A DNA stretch of 64,000 bases from Zhaonella formicivorans (GTDB taxonomy: Bacteria > Bacillota > DUOV01 > Zhaonellaceae), in contig NZ_CP085524.1 in NCBI RefSeq assembly GCF_004353525.1, positions 1,522,142 to 1,586,141 of the forward strand, given 5' to 3'. Shown in pieces: positions 63,431-64,000 of the stretch. A program made the translations under genes and the position numbers. Below the pieces are notes generated by a model. The model saw only the letters and a list, made by a program, of their open reading frames with translations, made no database searches and was not told the DNA's origin. Within the stretch, counting starts at the first letter, position 1; each line of letters begins with the position of its first letter.

Positions 63431-63545
63431 TGTAGCTAACAGCTATCAGCCATCAGCTGGCAGCTATCAGCTATTAGCTGTCAGCTATCAGCCTTCAGCT
63501 TTTAGCTTTAAGCTATTGGCTATTAGCCTGAAATCCTTAGCTTTT
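63431..63545. repeat. Long AGCTATC heptamer array
   Basis: About fifteen in-phase 7-bp units, TATCAGC, CATCAGC, TGGCAGC, TATTAGC, TGTCAGC, TTTTAGC and variants, in one orientation only. With the IS66 left end it fills the 302-base gap before tnpA. Confidence 0.88.
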
Positions 63546-63665
63546 GGCTTAGCAGAGTTGCTGATTGTCACTTGAAAAGTAAGCGTCAAATAGCCCCCAC
63601 ATAGCCCACCATCCTTCTTTATGAGATACTCTATCAAAATAGAGTCGATAAAGGAGGATTTTTTC

Positions 63666-63974
63666 ATGACTAAAGAAGAACTACGAGACTTTTGGGCAGC
63701 CAGGGTAAAGGAATTTAAAGAGAGCGGCCAGAGTGCACCGGCATGGTGTGTGGCCAACAACGTAAAGCTCCATCAATTAAGGTACTGGCTTAGAAAAGAG
63801 AAACACACATCCACTGTGACTACATTATCGTGGCTGCCACTCAATCTTAGCGATGCAGGCTTTCAAACTTCTTTGTTAGTAAGGGTAGGCCAGGTCGCTG
63901 TAGAAGTCAAGCCAGGGTTTGATCCAAAATTACTAGTAGACGTTGTGAAAGCGTTAATTGACAATGATAGGTGA
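63666..63974 (+). CDS. tnpA: IS66 accessory protein TnpA
   Basis: 102 residues, helix-turn-helix protein of the IS66 orf1 family: WAARVKEFKESGQSAPAWCVANNVKLHQLRYWLRK is diagnostic (positions 63693-63798). ATG at 63666 with AAGGAGGA upstream; 15 in-frame residues before it are not part of the family. Overlaps tnpB. Confidence 0.92.
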   Translation: MTKEELRDFWAARVKEFKESGQSAPAWCVANNVKLHQLRYWLRKEKHTSTVTTLSWLPLNLSDAGFQTSLLVRVGQVAVEVKPGFDPKLLVDVVKALIDNDR

Positions 63975-64000
63975 ATCAAGCTTAGAACGGGTTTATCTGG
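63964..64000 (+). CDS. tnpB: IS66 Orf2 TnpB (partial)
   Basis: ATG at 63964 opens MIGESSLERVYL, the usual beginning of IS66 TnpB, overlapping the tnpA end by 11 bases in the other frame. Cut by the window edge after 12 codons. Confidence 0.8.
   Translation, partial: MIGESSLERVYL

Larger units (their letters stand above)
63579..64000 (+). mobile_element. IS66-family element, left end (continues past window)
   Basis: GTAAGCG at 63579-63585, the usual start of IS66 terminal repeats, is followed by a short leader, tnpA and the start of tnpB. The rest lies outside the window, so the right end and target duplication cannot be checked. Confidence 0.8.

Noticed and set aside
63431-63545. Possible CRISPR array
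   Set aside because: Units are 7 bp, degenerate and directly adjacent, without spacers, and no cas genes are present.

Overview
The window looks like chromosome of an endospore-forming Clostridia-class Firmicute (Peptococcaceae/Carboxydothermus-like; the species cannot be named from the sequence). Evidence: Gram-positive style AGGAGG ribosome binding sites with many GTG and TTG starts, the sporulation genes yqfC, yqfD, spoIIP, spoIVFA, spoIVFB and spo0B, a CIRCE-controlled hrcA-dnaK operon, a T-box leader, a Prp/L27 pair, and gene order close to Bacillus and other Clostridia. Almost every gene is on the minus strand. No rRNA, tRNA or CRISPR array was seen.

Layout, low to high coordinates (transcription mostly runs right to left). 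1-10 kb: recO (cut by the window edge), yqzL, era, a DUF502 protein, dgkA, ybeY, yqfF, phoH, yqfD, yqfC and a thiamine pyrophosphokinase. 10-17 kb: a TEG-repeat membrane protein, floA, nfeD, rpsU, a HIT protein, mtaB, rsmE, prmA. 17-24 kb: heat-shock operon hrcA, a thermosome-like (group III) chaperonin, grpE, dnaK, dnaJ. 24-33 kb: hemW, lepA, murJ, spoIIP, a holin-like protein, rpsT (plus strand), holA. 33-41 kb: an mreB homologue (plus strand), cstA with a LytS/LytTR two-component system, comEC and comEA. 41-50 kb: leuS with a leucine T-box, rsfS, yqeK, an RRM protein, nadD, proA, proB, yhbY. 50-52 kb: an accessory patch with a HEPN/nucleotidyltransferase pair between two copies of a promoter-region duplication, and a decayed TRAP-transporter gene. 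52-64 kb: obgE, spo0B, rpmA, prp, rplU, rng, two radical-SAM-linked genes, spoIVFB, spoIVFA, rodA, and the left end of an IS66-family element.

The genes are largely housekeeping: ribosome assembly and rRNA/tRNA modification (era, ybeY, rsmE, prmA, mtaB, rsfS, obgE, yhbY, rng, lepA), envelope growth (murJ, rodA, mreB, dgkA, floA), proteostasis, DNA uptake and sporulation.

The least expected signal is non-coding. Nearly every longer intergenic gap carries degenerate 7-bp tandem arrays (units such as AGCTATC, ACTAAGG, GTTGTTA). They are often arranged as inverted arrays around a spacer, forming dispersed composite elements of about 75-240 bp that frequently supply the stop codon of the upstream gene. 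A second set of dispersed, MITE-like elements of about 200 bp shares one GC-rich core but has two different sets of inverted ends, and carries a third, REP-like module. These repeat families, with the bacterial thermosome-like chaperonin and the duplicated-promoter HEPN/MNT cassette, are what most deserves a second look.
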